From Tilletia caries (Eukaryota; Basidiomycota; Exobasidiomycetes; Tilletiales; Tilletiaceae): a DNA stretch of 64,000 bases. Shown here in pieces: positions 1-11,152 of the stretch. Position 1 is the first letter of the stretch. Each line of letters opens with the position of its first letter. Location: NCBI GenBank assembly GCA_032718865.1, contig JALUTQ010000032.1:992001-1056000 (forward strand). The letters are read 5' to 3'. Both the position numbers and the translations under genes were made by a program. A model generated the notes under the pieces. It worked only from the letters and a program-made list of their open reading frames with translations. It had not been told where the DNA came from and did not search any database.

Positions 1-1280
1 ATGCTCCATGCGTAAGGGGCAGCTTGAGCGTGCGGTTGAGGAGGTTCGAAGTCGAAGAAGCAGTTGAAGACGAGCCTGGCTTCCGAGCTGTCAGACGACG
101 CGTGAGTGAGCGGGAAGGAGAAAACTCTGTTGATGAGAGTGGCGAAGAGAACAGGAAGGTTACGTCCGAGGTGCTCTTGCCCTTTCCTTTGCCTTGCGGA
201 GTGCGACCTTGACCGGAGTGAGGACCGCTGCGACCTCTGACCTTGTCTGGAGCGTCGAACAAAAACTCGGGAGGTTTTTCGACTGTTCCTACGCGCGCCT
301 CACAAACGCTTCGAACAAAGCGCTCCTTCAAAGTTTTGGTGAGGGGATAGTGCTTGCCGTTTACGTCTTGAAGGCAGTGACCACCGAGATTGCAATCCTC
401 TTCGCCGCATTTCCACTGCTCGTTGATAGCAACCATCGTCTTGATTTTGTCGTTCTTCAGCTTCTCCTCGATCTCCGCTTTGCTGAGCGTAGATTTCGTG
501 CCTTTACGCTTTCGCTTCTTGCTGCTGCGCGCCGCATCAAGGGTATCGTCGGAGTCACTGAACTCGTCGTCAGAATCCTGGTCGATAATGCTGTCGGACT
601 CGGCCAGCTCGATGCTGCATTCAGAGAACCGATCACTTGCTTTGAATATGTGCTGCTTGTAGTCCTTGTATGCGGTAGCGCTGTCAACGGGAAGTCTCCC
701 TTTCTACTCCGGACCGCCCTTGGGAACCTTTGCTTCGAGGTCCAGGGCTTCGTATTTGAGATCGTTGATTATGCAGCCTTCCTTCTTCAGGATGTCTTCA
801 ATTGCCTGGAGGACGTTGATCTGAAAGACCTTGAAGGAATCTCCTGGCTTGACATCGACAATGCGGCGATGCGGCTTTGACTTGCGCACGGGGGCACCAG
901 CTCCGGTCTTCGCCTGCCTAGGCTTGTGATATTGAACGAGCGCGGTGACAGCCAACTTTGCCGGCTTTTGAGCCTCTTGAACCAGAGTTTCGTCGACGTC
1001 AAGGTCCTCTTCTTCTGCGCTGGGAGCACCTGGCACATCTGCGTTGCCCTCGACGCCAGCATGACCGGCTACAGGTTCAAGCGGAAGCTGGCGTCAGTCT
1101 CGTTACTCGAATCACTCTGCAATTGGCATACATTGATATTCAAGACTCACCTTCTGTCTGCACAGCAGTTGCAACTACGGAGGCACCAACATCGGTCGCG
1201 CCTTTGGTCGCACGCGCACCTGAAGAAGCAGTCGCAGCAGCTTGGTTTGTCTTTGCTGACTTTGCTCTCTTGGTCGCCAT
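1..1280 (-). CDS. Uncharacterised protein, 5' part, runs off the left edge; in-frame TAG
   Basis: The reading starts at the ATG at 1280, which has a good context. Exon 1 (1280-1151) encodes a Lys/Ala-rich leader. An 82-nt GT-AG intron (1069-1150, donor GTGAGT) joins it in frame to an exon from 1068. The protein has an acidic stretch (SAEEEDLDVDE) and a basic region, then VDVKPGDSFKVFQINVL. After the TAG come a Ser/Asp-rich segment, a KKRKRK nuclear-signal-like stretch and a small Cys/His cluster (WKCGEEDCNLGGHC, then GKHYPLT). The TAG at 704-706 interrupts the frame, but the same frame then stays open to base 1. A weak 63-nt intron (665-727, AAG acceptor) would remove the stop; otherwise it is a nonsense mutation or an error. 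I recognise no family with certainty. The Cys/His-His layout recalls basidiomycete-expanded unknowns, but that is only an impression. Confidence 0.5.
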
Positions 1281-3229
1281 GATGATCCCTTGCCGTGCTT
1301 TGCTGCTGAGAACCGAAGAGGGAGCCGACTTTGGGGATGGAGCGGCTGTGGGACGTGCGTCGGTGATGGAAGATTTGAGTGTCGAGTGAGTGTTGTCTGT
1401 TGAGTAGGTGATGACTGAGTAGTCAGGATTGATGACTGGTGAGGGCGTGAGGCGTCTCAGAGTCTGAGACAGCAGAGTTTTTGGGAGTTTCCGCGGCAAA
1501 ATAATTAATTGTCATTCTCAATCAATATGCAAACCGCTCTAATAAGAAATGGTCGACAAATGAATGCGGTATCCGCGGTGAAGCTTCGAAGTTCCATGCT
1601 TTCGGCCTGTGGGCAGCATCAGACTGGCAACGGGGCCCCACCCTAATACGCGCTGACGAGTCCCAGGCTCAAATCCCAGATCTCAGACCATGGTCCGTGT
1701 ACGAGGGTCGAGGAAGAGACAGGAGCCAACAAAGAGGTATCAAGCCTTCCGCTTCCACACGCCTCACGAGACACAAGTCGCAACACAGAAGCCTGTATGT
1801 CAGGTAAGCTGGCCGCGAGGTCGAGAAAGCTGGGGCCTGGGAGACGGCGGATGCCGGACAGGTGGCACGCGCTCAACATCTTATCTCGGGATCGACGTCG
1901 GCTCAGCTGCGTATACATGATACATGCGATCCAGAATCCAGATGGGTTTTATGCAGAAGGCTAATCCGCCTCCTCTGACTTCTGATCTGCTTTGCCTTCC
2001 CCTGCCTGTTCCCCATGGTCTTACATCTTACATCTTACAGTTGAAAGGGAGCCCCCCACGAGTCACCACGGGCCCACCAGCCAACAATCAATGTCATATG
2101 CAGGATGCAGGATGCAGAGATATTTTCCGGGTGCAAATAATCGCGGAGAGATTTTCGGTTATCCAGCTATGTAGCTCGACTCAAAGGAGGCAGCAGGCGG
2201 CGGTCGAACGGGAGGCGGCGGCGGCAAGGGCGGTCCGCGGCAGCTGCACCAGTAGGGCCCGCTCACTGCCGTCGGCCTGCCTTACCTTCCCGAACGACGA
2301 CACTGGCGAAGCCCGCAGGCAGTCCGCAGTGGTGAGTTGGTGAGCGCCGAGCGGTGCGCGTGAGCGGTGAGTAAGTCAAGTGAGTGAGAACTGGGACACG
2401 CTCTGCTCTCAGTGCTCTCGTTAGTCGTTTGTAAGTCCCGGATGTTATTCTCCCAGTAGTCTGACGGCCATCGCGAACCTTCCTCGTCGCATCGTCTGGC
2501 GTCTGGGTTCCAAATAATATTTTCATTTTCCTTCCCGAACTGATTGCTGATGATCTACAACCATTGGAACAGATTACCTTCCGTTCTAACCTTCATCCGA
2601 CTCCGGCGGCGTCCAGACTCCAGGGCCCGCGGCCAGCAGGAGCGACGGGAGTCCTGCTTGTGGCCTGCTCGACTCCACTCCCCCAGTCCAGGTGGGGTCG
2701 TGGGGACGTGACTGCTTGTGAGCGCTTCACGATCGGTTATGTAATGGCGAGGGGCGAGTACAGCATCAATAACGACGTGCGGACGGGTCAAGGTCGAAGC
2801 GTCGAACGTGTTGTTCTTGCCCGCAGCCCGCCTGCCTGCGTGTGCCAGCCAGGCGGCAATCTAGGCCCAGGACCCCCACATCACAATAATAACGGACAAC
2901 CAACACAGAGGCAGGTGGCTTCCGCGGCAGATAGAAGCCAAATTGGGCACTGGAACCAGCATGCGCCATGCATGCGCATCTTCACATACAAGGGCCCCCT
3001 CGCGTCCTCGCCTCCTTTGTATGTGCTGCAATTTGTCCTCCCCCAGTTTCTATTGTCAAGCTGATCTACACTCCCGCTCCCTCACCACTACTTCCAGGAA
3101 ATAGCAAGTCCCGACTCCACAATAATCTATCTGGCGACTGCTTGCGGCTGGCCTGATCGACGTCTCACTTTGACTCGTCTTCTGCGGGTGCTCTTATCCC
3201 CACGTTCAGTACTGTGAGGGTTCTGCGTG
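1281..3229. other. Intergenic region, about 1.9 kb, no gene recognised
   Basis: This lies between the 5' end of the left-edge gene and the TATA box of the secreted-protein gene. It holds only short overlapping frames with no conserved motif and no convincing splice pairs. A T-arm-like stretch near 1670 does not fold as a tRNA. It probably carries the promoters of both flanking genes. Confidence 0.5.
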
Positions 3230-3236
3230 TATAAAG
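3230..3236 (+). promoter_or_regulatory. TATA box of the secreted-protein gene
   Basis: TATAAAG lies 120 bp upstream of the ATG at 3350 and is followed by a pyrimidine-rich leader. The aldo-keto reductase gene has the same arrangement (TATAAAAG, 121 bp before its ATG), which supports this as a real core promoter. Confidence 0.55.
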
Positions 3237-3349
3237 ACCCCAACGCTGACTGCCCCTTGCGTTCGCTCACCTTGCCCCATCAATCTTTACCTCTCTCCAT
3301 CCTCTTTTTGCTGATCCTCTCCCCCCACCCTCGTATCATTATTACCAAG

Positions 3350-3971
3350 ATGCTCGCTCGCTCCATCCTCGTCCTCGCCGTCTCGGCCGTTGTCGCCTCC
3401 GCCGCTGCCGTTGTCAACCGTGAGTATTCTGATTCGCTCGAGGTCAAAGTCCGCTGCTCGATGGAAGCTCGAGATAGATTGCTTACGGTGCCCTTCGTTT
3501 CCTCTTCGTCCACTACAGAGCCCGAGGCCCGCCTCTTCGGCTCCTCCCCCGCCCCCACCAGCCCCCGGCACCGCCCCCGTTGCCGGCACCGTCTGCTTCG
3601 ACGCCTTTGACTGCCTCTTCGGCGGTGGAGGACAGGGCTCCGTCTGCTCCGGCGGCAAGTGCTACACCACCACCACTGCCACCAAGTCGACCACCACCAA
3701 GAAGGGCACCAAGCCCCCGAAGACCACCACCATCCCCTCCGCCCCCCTCCCCTCCGGTATCCCCGCTGGCTACCACCTCGTCGCCGGCCGTGGGTGCTTC
3801 GACCAGTTCGACTGCCTCCTCGTGCGTATGCGATTTTTGCGACTCTCCACTGCGAAGCCGTTACTGACTGTCTTCCTCGTCTTTTCACCTTCCTTTCTTC
3901 TCACTCCACAGGGTGACTTCAAGGACACCACCCAGAAGTGCTCCGGTGGCAAGTGCTACTCCAGCCTTTAA
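3350..3971 (+). CDS. Small secreted protein with duplicated CFDxFDCL...CSGGKCY motif
   Basis: Exon 1 (3350-3419) starts MLARSILVLAVSAVVASAAA, a typical N-terminal signal peptide, so the product is probably secreted. The following exon (to 3821) has a Pro-rich spacer, then CFDAFDCL and CSGGKCY, a Thr/Lys-rich linker, and a second CFDQFDCL. A 90-nt intron (3822-3911, donor GTGCGT, acceptor CACAG) leads to the last exon (3912-3971), which gives the second CSGGKCY and ends at TAA. Two copies of the same four-cysteine unit are therefore present. The join between signal peptide and body is unclear: the best donor (3420) and best acceptor (3518) put the body out of frame. A weaker acceptor at 3477 restores it, as would a single-base error in the C-rich runs at 3545-3565. 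The family is unknown; an effector or wall-associated role is only a guess. Confidence 0.65.
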
Positions 3972-5678
3972 ATTCGATGAACTTTTCGCCCGCCTCTACC
4001 GGGTCCAGCATCGAGGTTGATCGTCACAGCCCCTCGTACGCAACCGCCACAGTCGCTACTATCTTGAAAAGCAGAGGACATCCCCGTCCACCTCCTCTGT
4101 CGACCATTCGATTTACTCCCTCCGGGGCCGGTCTCTCCCACGGAAGTCTGTGCCCCGAGGCGACCTACCCACCACCCTCACTCATTTGTACCATCTCGAC
4201 TCTTGAGCCGTTCAATCATATTATACACATATCAGCACATCAATGGCCAGCATCTCCAGAAGAAAAATCCTTCTGAGGCTAGACTTGAGGAGAGCACTGA
4301 GAACGCAGATAGAACTTATCCGGCATCAGGTGAAGTGGTTCTCCGTCGCCTCATCGCCTGATCCTTGGAGTTGACGATGGCTCTCCTCATCGCCTTGTTC
4401 TCACTATGTACTGTCCTCTGAAGCACTCATCGACACAACTTTATGGGTGAGGGAGCAAGAGTCAGGAGATTGATTGATGGAGAGCAGAGAAAGAAGATGG
4501 AAAGCGATCGAAGTAAAGGGTGAAAGGTGAAAAAAAAGGGAGGCGGCGGTAAAGGTAAGTGATGAAGGGGATGGAGGAGGAGCGTTTACATTTTCGAGAC
4601 AGAGTAGGAGGGAAGCGGGTAGGAAGAAAAACGGGGTCGACGATGCGCTATGCTGGGAGAGCAAACGACGGGATGAAAAGAAGAATTGGGGGGGGGGGGG
4701 ATTGGTTCGAAGTGGTAGGTATAAGTTGACTGAAGAGACGAAAAAGTGAAGCTCGGGCTGTAGGAAGGGGGGGGAGGAGAAATCTTGGAGGGGGGAAGCA
4801 GACATGGAGGCGGGCCTGAGAACGGCCGGCCAATTCCAGCATATGGGCAGAACGGAGTCGGACCTAGACGGGGAGGGGTTGGGGCCGATTCGCGATGAAT
4901 AGGATGGGTCGAATCGGTGTTTCCTTGGGTCTGAGACGAGCTTGGTGTGATGGGAGGGGACGGAAGCATGGTACGGTGCGATTCGGGAGAGGCACCGTGT
5001 TGAAAGGGAGGTAGAGGATAGAGAGAACCCCTGTATGGCGCCGTTTATGTGTATAGGAGCGGACTTGAAAGGCATCCCGAAGGCAGGCCTGGTTTGTTTT
5101 CTTGGTTTCATTTGGCGTGGGAGAAGATGGGATGTCGAATGAAGTGTGAAGGGAAACCGGAACGGTGTTGGGAAGAACGGGGCGACGACGTTGATTGACC
5201 TTGGTTGGTTGGATGGCGATGATGTTGCTCAAGTGAGGTGAAGGGGTTGATGAACGAAGAGAAGGATGGTTGCGCGTTGATGAAAAGGGAAAAAAAAAGT
5301 TGAGAGGAAAGGCCGGACGATAGTGATAATTTGGCTGGAGACGAGAGGAACCGAAGTGAGAACGAGGAACCGAATAGAAGAATAAAGCAGGCGGAGGAAG
5401 AGACCGGAATAGACGAGGAGGCAGACAAACCGGATGGGGGCCAAAGAGTGACGGACCAAAGGCCATACCGAGGAAGTTGACTGTTCGACCGACGGGAGGC
5501 CTCCAGGTGTGACAGATTGAACGCGGAGCTGAGGGTATACGAGTACTGGCAAGTGACCTTTGTTTTCCGTCCTGTGGATAAGAATTCTCTCGATCATCCA
5601 ATGAGGAGCGCGCCCGTGTCATAGAGGCGCGAACCCCCCCCTAAGGCGCGCGCACCTCCCTGGGCCGGGAGGTACACC
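3972..5678. other. Convergent intergenic region, about 1.7 kb, pyrimidine-rich on minus
   Basis: It lies between the 3' ends of the secreted-protein gene and the kinase gene. The minus strand is T/C-rich, which produces long Ser/Pro/Leu-rich open frames (4404-5622) without conserved motifs. A run of 12 G lies at about 4688. It probably holds the 3' UTRs; no gene is seen. Confidence 0.55.
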
Positions 5679-8600
5679 TCATGCCAGACCGTTGCTTGCG
5701 AGCTGGCATCGGTCCAGCAGCGCGTGATAGATGAACTTGTACGCCCCTAAAAGAAAAAGAAGAAGAAAAAAGGGTGCGCAAAGGGGAGTAAAAGTTTCAG
5801 CATTGGTCAAGCCAGAGATACAGCGCAGCAAGAGGGGAGATTCTTCCTCCTCGCTCGAAAGGGACAACCAAACTCACAAAGATTTCCCTTCATCCGACGA
5901 ATGTCCAAGCTATACAACCCAGACAAATTCTTGATCCGAGTAATCTCAACCGAGAACCGCACCTCCTGCCCACCATCAACGTGCCCCTCGCCATAGATCG
6001 GCGGCGGCAGTGCGTTCGGGTCATCCGTCCCAGCTGGAGCCCCAGTCGTTGTGCCCTGCCCGACAAGGCCAATCGTGGAGGACGAGGTGAGCGAGGCGTG
6101 GTTCTTCATCGGCGGACTACTAGCCGTGATCGTGCCGCGTCTAAGGAAGTTCCGAATCCCGGACGAGCCAGGCTCCGCCCCGCCACCACCACCACCAGCC
6201 GACGCAGAAATCCCAGCCGAGGCCTTAGCAGCCGACCGCTCCATCTCCGCCTCACTCGGCCTGAAAACCGAAGACCGAATGGAAAGTCCCAAGCCCTGCG
6301 TAGTACCCAGCAACGTCTTGTTCTTCTTCCGCCGCACACACTCCAGCTTGAACTCCTCGTCCCGCTCCTTGCGCACCTCGATACCCATCTCGTACAGCGC
6401 CTTGCGCACCTCCGCGAAGACCTGCGGTGGCAGACGGGAGGTGAGCGCAGATTGGTCGACCGCGCCGAGATGTTCGCGCAGGACTGTGTCGGTGAAGGGT
6501 CGCATGAGGGAGAGTTGCGAGGCGCCTGCGCCGCCTTGGGCGACGGAAGGAGACGCACGGGGCATAGCCGTATTCGCGTCGTCGTCGTCGTGAGTAGCAG
6601 CAGCAGCAGCAGGAACCTTCTGCGGCACACCGCCAATCATACCCTCCGAAACCGTCGTAGCCGCCGTCAAGCTCGTGTACTGCGTGCCCTGACTGTGCGT
6701 ACCCGAAGTCGATCGCGAGCTCGGCACCGAGTCCAACTGCTTCTCCGGATCCGAACTCCTCTCCGCGCCCGTGACGACGAGCCTCGGCGTGCCATCCTCA
6801 CCGGACAACACTGCAGACCCATTCCCGAGCGTGTCACCGAGAGGACCAACACGCGAAGGCGTGCCAGTAGACGCAAGCGACGACCGATCCAGGTCGAACG
6901 GCGGCATCTCGGTAAAGGTACCCTTAGAGAGACTCTTCTTCCTAAACCAATCCATCACCTTCTTCGCCGCGTTGCTCGAGGGCCCGACCGAGGAGCTGTC
7001 CCCGTTCCCATTCGGATCGAAGAAGCCGGGCGAGCGGAAGGAGCCGTTCGTGGAACCCGCGCCGGCGATAGAACCTTTGACACTGGGGGTCGTAAGTCCT
7101 CCAGGACTGGGCGACACGCCCACCGGCAAGCTCGCATACTGCCCCTTCGGCGTCGACGGCGGCTGCGGCCCCTGGCCCTGCGTCGACACAGAATCCTTCC
7201 TCCCAAACCTAGCAGTCAACCTCCTCTCCTCCTTCCCACCGCCACTCTTAAGATTCTCCTTCTCCTTCTGCGCAGCAACCAACTTCGCCCTCTCCCGATC
7301 CCGAGCCGCAGGCGAGGGGTCATTGCCCCTCCCACCGGCACCAACGACCAGACTGAGCGCTTTCCGACGGCCACCGCTGCCGCCGTTACCACGACGGACG
7401 TCCGTCGAGCTCGGCGGACCCATAGGGATGCTGCCCAGCGTGTCCTCTCCTCCATCCGCGCCCTGCTGCTGCTGCTGCTGCTGCGGCGACGGCGTGACGA
7501 CAGACTCGTTCGCCGTGGTAGCAGAAGCAGAAGCAGACGAAGGCGAGTTATTGCCCAACAGCCGCGAGAAGAAGAACTTATCCGTCGACAAGCCCTTCCG
7601 GTGTCTCGCCGCCCGGCTCTCGCTCGACTTCGGCGGGGAAGTCGTCGTCGTACCGCTGCTGATAACACTGGCAGACGCCATACTACTATCCGCAAGCATG
7701 CTCCCGCTCACCGTAGGCATCGCAGTCTGCGGCCTGGCCGGTCGACCGTTTGCGCCGCGGGCAGCGCCATTCGCATCCGCATTGTTGGTAGCAGGCGAAG
7801 GCGGGGAAACCATACTGCCGACAGCCGCATAGCTCGAGGTAGATCGAGAAGCAGGTGAGGACGAGACACCATTGACAGCGGCCGGCTCGTTGCTCTTCGC
7901 CTGTGCAGGTGCAATCGAGCCAGCAGTAGGCGTAGTCAACCCCTCCGGCACCGCCGACGCAAACACGCCCCCAGCAGGCACCTTCTGAACCGGCGTCTTC
8001 GTCTCCTCCACCATCGCCAAACTCGCCAGGCTAGCCGTCGGAGGCGTCTTGACCTCGTTCACAGGACTGGGCACATTGCCACCACCACTGCCACTAGCTG
8101 ACCGCGAGCGAACAGCAGAAGCAGCAGGAGAAGGGGAGGAAGTAGAACCCTCGTTCCGCTTCGGCGTCCGGTTAAGTTCAGCCTGGATCTGCTTCTCCGC
8201 CTCCGGCACAATCGTAGTCTTCCCCTCCAACACAAACGGCGCTCCCATGCCCATCCCACCACCACTCATCATACCCGCGCCTGGATTCACAGATGGAGAC
8301 GCGCCCGCGGACCCAGAAGGCTTCCTGCCCCCGGAGGGCGACGGCACCGAGTCCACCCGCGGCACTTTCGGCACGGGAGGGATGACGTCGTTCGAGTGCT
8401 GACGCGACGACGCCGTCCGTTTCGCATCAGGCGACGTCCGACTGTCATACTCGAGCTGGATCGTATGACGCTGATGTTTCGATCCGGCCGGCTGTTTCGC
8501 CGCCGCTGCTGCCGCTTCTTCTGCTGCGACAAGCGGGGCGTGTACGGGCGCCGGGGACGTCGTCTTGTGCCATCCAGCAGTGGCAGCAGTGGACGCGGGC

Positions 8601-10407
8601 GAATCGCCAGCGACGATCTCCATGTTCGGTCGCTGGTAGCTTGCGGGCGTGGCGCCAAAGGGAGAAGGCGCGGCCGTAGGCATAGGCATGGCCGTCGTGG
8701 GACGCTGCGCAGTCCGAGCACCCTGCTGGTTACCAGCACTCGGCACCGCGCCGGATACCGTGCCCGCGGCCTTGTGACCGCCGCCGCCGCCGCCTGCTTC
8801 CTGGTTCAGACGATCGGGAACGGTGGAGGTCGTAGCCATAGCGCTCTGATGACGTTGTTGACGCGTGTCAAGGGGCAGACCATTGCTGGAGGCACTTCCA
8901 CTGACAGCCGACGACCCCGCCGAACCGAGCAGGAGACCGTCGGCCGCGGTCTGGCTGCGACCCATGGCCATGCTCTGCTGCGCGCGGATCTTCTCCTGCG
9001 CAAGCATCTGCTGGTGGTACGCCTGTCGTTTCCTCGTCTGCTGCTCCTTGGCGGCGCGTTCGAGCTCGTCGACGGAGAACTTGAAGAGCTCTACGTACGG
9101 GTGGAGCCAGGGGTGGGCCATGACCATCGGCAGCGTTGCTCTGAGGAGTGGGTCGGGCACGAGCATCTTGCAGAGCAAATCGCGGGGCTGTTCGGTAATG
9201 TAGTCCGGGAAGGTGAGCGGGGTGGCCATGATGTACTTGTAGAGGAGGTTGATGTTGTCGCCGTCTGGATTTTGCGGGTCGTCGTCGAAGGGAAGGTATC
9301 CGGCGAGCATGGCGTAGAGAATGACACCGCATGACCAGACGTCGACTGCAGAGCCTGCATAGAGGCCGTCCTGGACGACGAGTTCGGGAGCGGCATAACA
9401 GGGCGAGCCGCAGCTGGTGGCCATGAGATCGTCGCGCTTGTCCTCGAAGTTGTTTGCGAAGCCGAAATCGGTGATGATGACGTTGCGGTTCCTGTCTAGG
9501 AGTAGATTCTCGAGCTTGAGGTCGCGATGGATGATCTTCTTTTGGTGGAGGTAGGATACGCCTGAGATGAGCTGGGCAAAGAGCCTACATGCGTCCTTTT
9601 CCTTGAGATATTTGTGCGCGAGGATATGGTCGAACAGTTCTCCGCCTGTGCAGAGTTTGGATCAGAATGAGGAGAGAGCAGGGGGTGAGCAACGGATGAG
9701 AAATGAGACGCCAAGACGGGAGTTGCTGCTGCGCATGTATAGAACGTACCTGATGCGTATTCGAGCACAATACCGATGTATCTGTCCGATTCGATGACCT
9801 CGAACAGTCTGACGATGTTGGGATGGCAGATGTCCTGCGAACCGTAAAAAGGAAGGAAAAAGTGAGCCAAGGCGTGCGTGCGTAAAGAATTCACGAAAGA
9901 AGGCAGAGTACGCACCTTAAGAACCTGAATCTCGCGTTCGACCTTGGTCATCTTAGCAGGATCCTTATTGGGCGCATCAAGCCGAATGGGACCTTGCTCG
10001 GGCCCGCCACCAGCGACCTTATCGCGCTTGATGAGTTTGACAGCGACCTCCTCTCCCCAATCGCGATGGACGCCGAGCTTGACTTTTCCGAACTCGCCCT
10101 CGCCGAGGGTTTGGAGGAGGAGGTAGTTTCCGAAGTAGACTTGCTGGCGACGCGGGTGGGCTGCGTAGTAGGCGACGGCTGCGGGGGAGGAGAAGGGTAT
10201 TCCTGCGGGTAGTTGGGGGGTGTTGGCAGCGGCAGTGTTGGAATGGGTGTTGGAGGTGAGCTGCTGCTGGTGCTGCTGGTGGTGCTGTTGCTGTTGCTGT
10301 TGCTGGTGCTGGTGTTGCTGGTGTGCTGAGTGGTGGTGCTGGGTGCCGGCCATGGTGGGGTGTGCGCTCGCCCTGCGCTCTGTGTATGCTGGATTTGCTG
10401 TGTTCAT
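5679..10407 (-). CDS. KIN4-type CAMK-like serine/threonine protein kinase with C-terminal KA1-like domain
   Basis: There are four exons (10407-9916, 9834-9750, 9645-5878, 5746-5679), giving 1470 aa. The N-terminus is rich in Gln and His. The kinase domain spans about residues 95-375: glycine loop GEGEFGKV (102-109), VAIK-type lysine K124, HRDLKLEN with D234, DFG at 252-254, and an activation segment ending [11 protein letters not shown] (270-280). That ending, together with [20 protein letters not shown], resembles yeast Kin4/Frk1, which act in polarity and the spindle-position checkpoint; the function here is inferred. A roughly 900-residue Ser/Pro/Ala-rich linker follows. The end ([13 protein letters not shown]...[11 protein letters not shown], then [13 protein letters not shown]) resembles a KA1 membrane-binding domain and is completed only by splicing the last intron (5747-5877). 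The intron at 9835-9915 is 81 nt and stop-free, so retention would insert 27 residues into the kinase domain. The start at 10407 was preferred to an upstream in-frame ATG at 10566 because the intervening residues look like leader. Confidence 0.9.
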
Positions 10408-11152
10408 GGTGGGCGTGTGTATGGGTGTATGGGTGTATGGGTGTGGTGTGCTGGAGTCACGCTTAAGGAGCGACGGGAGGTGAGTGCGTGGGTGGGTGGG
10501 CGAGTGAGTGCAGCTGCTCCCCTTTTCGTCTCTCCTTCCACTTGACTGGGCCCGTGTCCGAGTCAACTGTCAAGTCAGTGAGCAGTGGGCAGTGCGCAGA
10601 CCGAGCGAGTGCGAGTGCGGGTGCGAGTGCGAGAGTGAAGCTGAGAACGAGTCCGGCTGACTGGCGAGGAGGTCTCCCACTCTCCACTCACTTCCTCTCC
10701 AGCTCCAGCTTGGCTCCCGATGAACACAACAGACACCCATTACAACCCACAACAACACACTGTAATGTTAATGCGCCCGTAATACGCCCCGCCGAACCAC
10801 CCATTACAACTCACAAACCACACCTCCACTGTACGATAGCACCACTTCCCATGGTTTATTCACCCCCAGCGCCGACCTGACACTGCGAGCCGGCTCAACG
10901 TCCCAAGAACACACACAGACAGCGGGCGCACCACTTACTTAATTACCCACGCCAGGCGGCCACAATTAAATTAAAACCCTACCCGCATGCGGGGCTTCCC
11001 CGCACATGGCAGCAAGAGCAGGCGGGCTGTCGGACCGGACAACCCGACCAGTCCATGAGGCAGAATAGACGGGTGTACAGGGTTGGACCTTGGAGCTGTG
11101 TGTGCCAGAGTCTGGAAGGTGGAAAGGGGTGATCGTCTCGAGCCGGGCGAGC
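10408..11152. other. Upstream region of the kinase and 3' flank of the NIPA-like gene
   Basis: This 745-bp spacer separates two minus-strand genes. The part next to the kinase has GT-rich short repeats (around 10420-10445); the rest is C/A-rich. No conserved open frame or RNA gene is recognised. It probably contains the kinase promoter and 5' UTR and the 3' UTR of the transporter. Confidence 0.5.

Noticed and set aside
1660..1690. T-arm-like GGCTCAAATCC, possible tRNA
   Set aside because: The flanking bases do not form a T stem or an acceptor stem, and no D arm is seen upstream.
4404..5622. Long minus-strand open frames rich in Ser, Pro, Leu and Phe
   Set aside because: They follow from T/C-rich sequence downstream of two convergent genes, overlap in two frames and contain no conserved motif.
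5981..8402. Long plus-strand open frames (up to 625 aa) opposite the kinase linker
   Set aside because: They are Arg/Leu/Ser-rich mirror frames of the GC-rich kinase linker; the minus frame has the kinase and KA1 domains.
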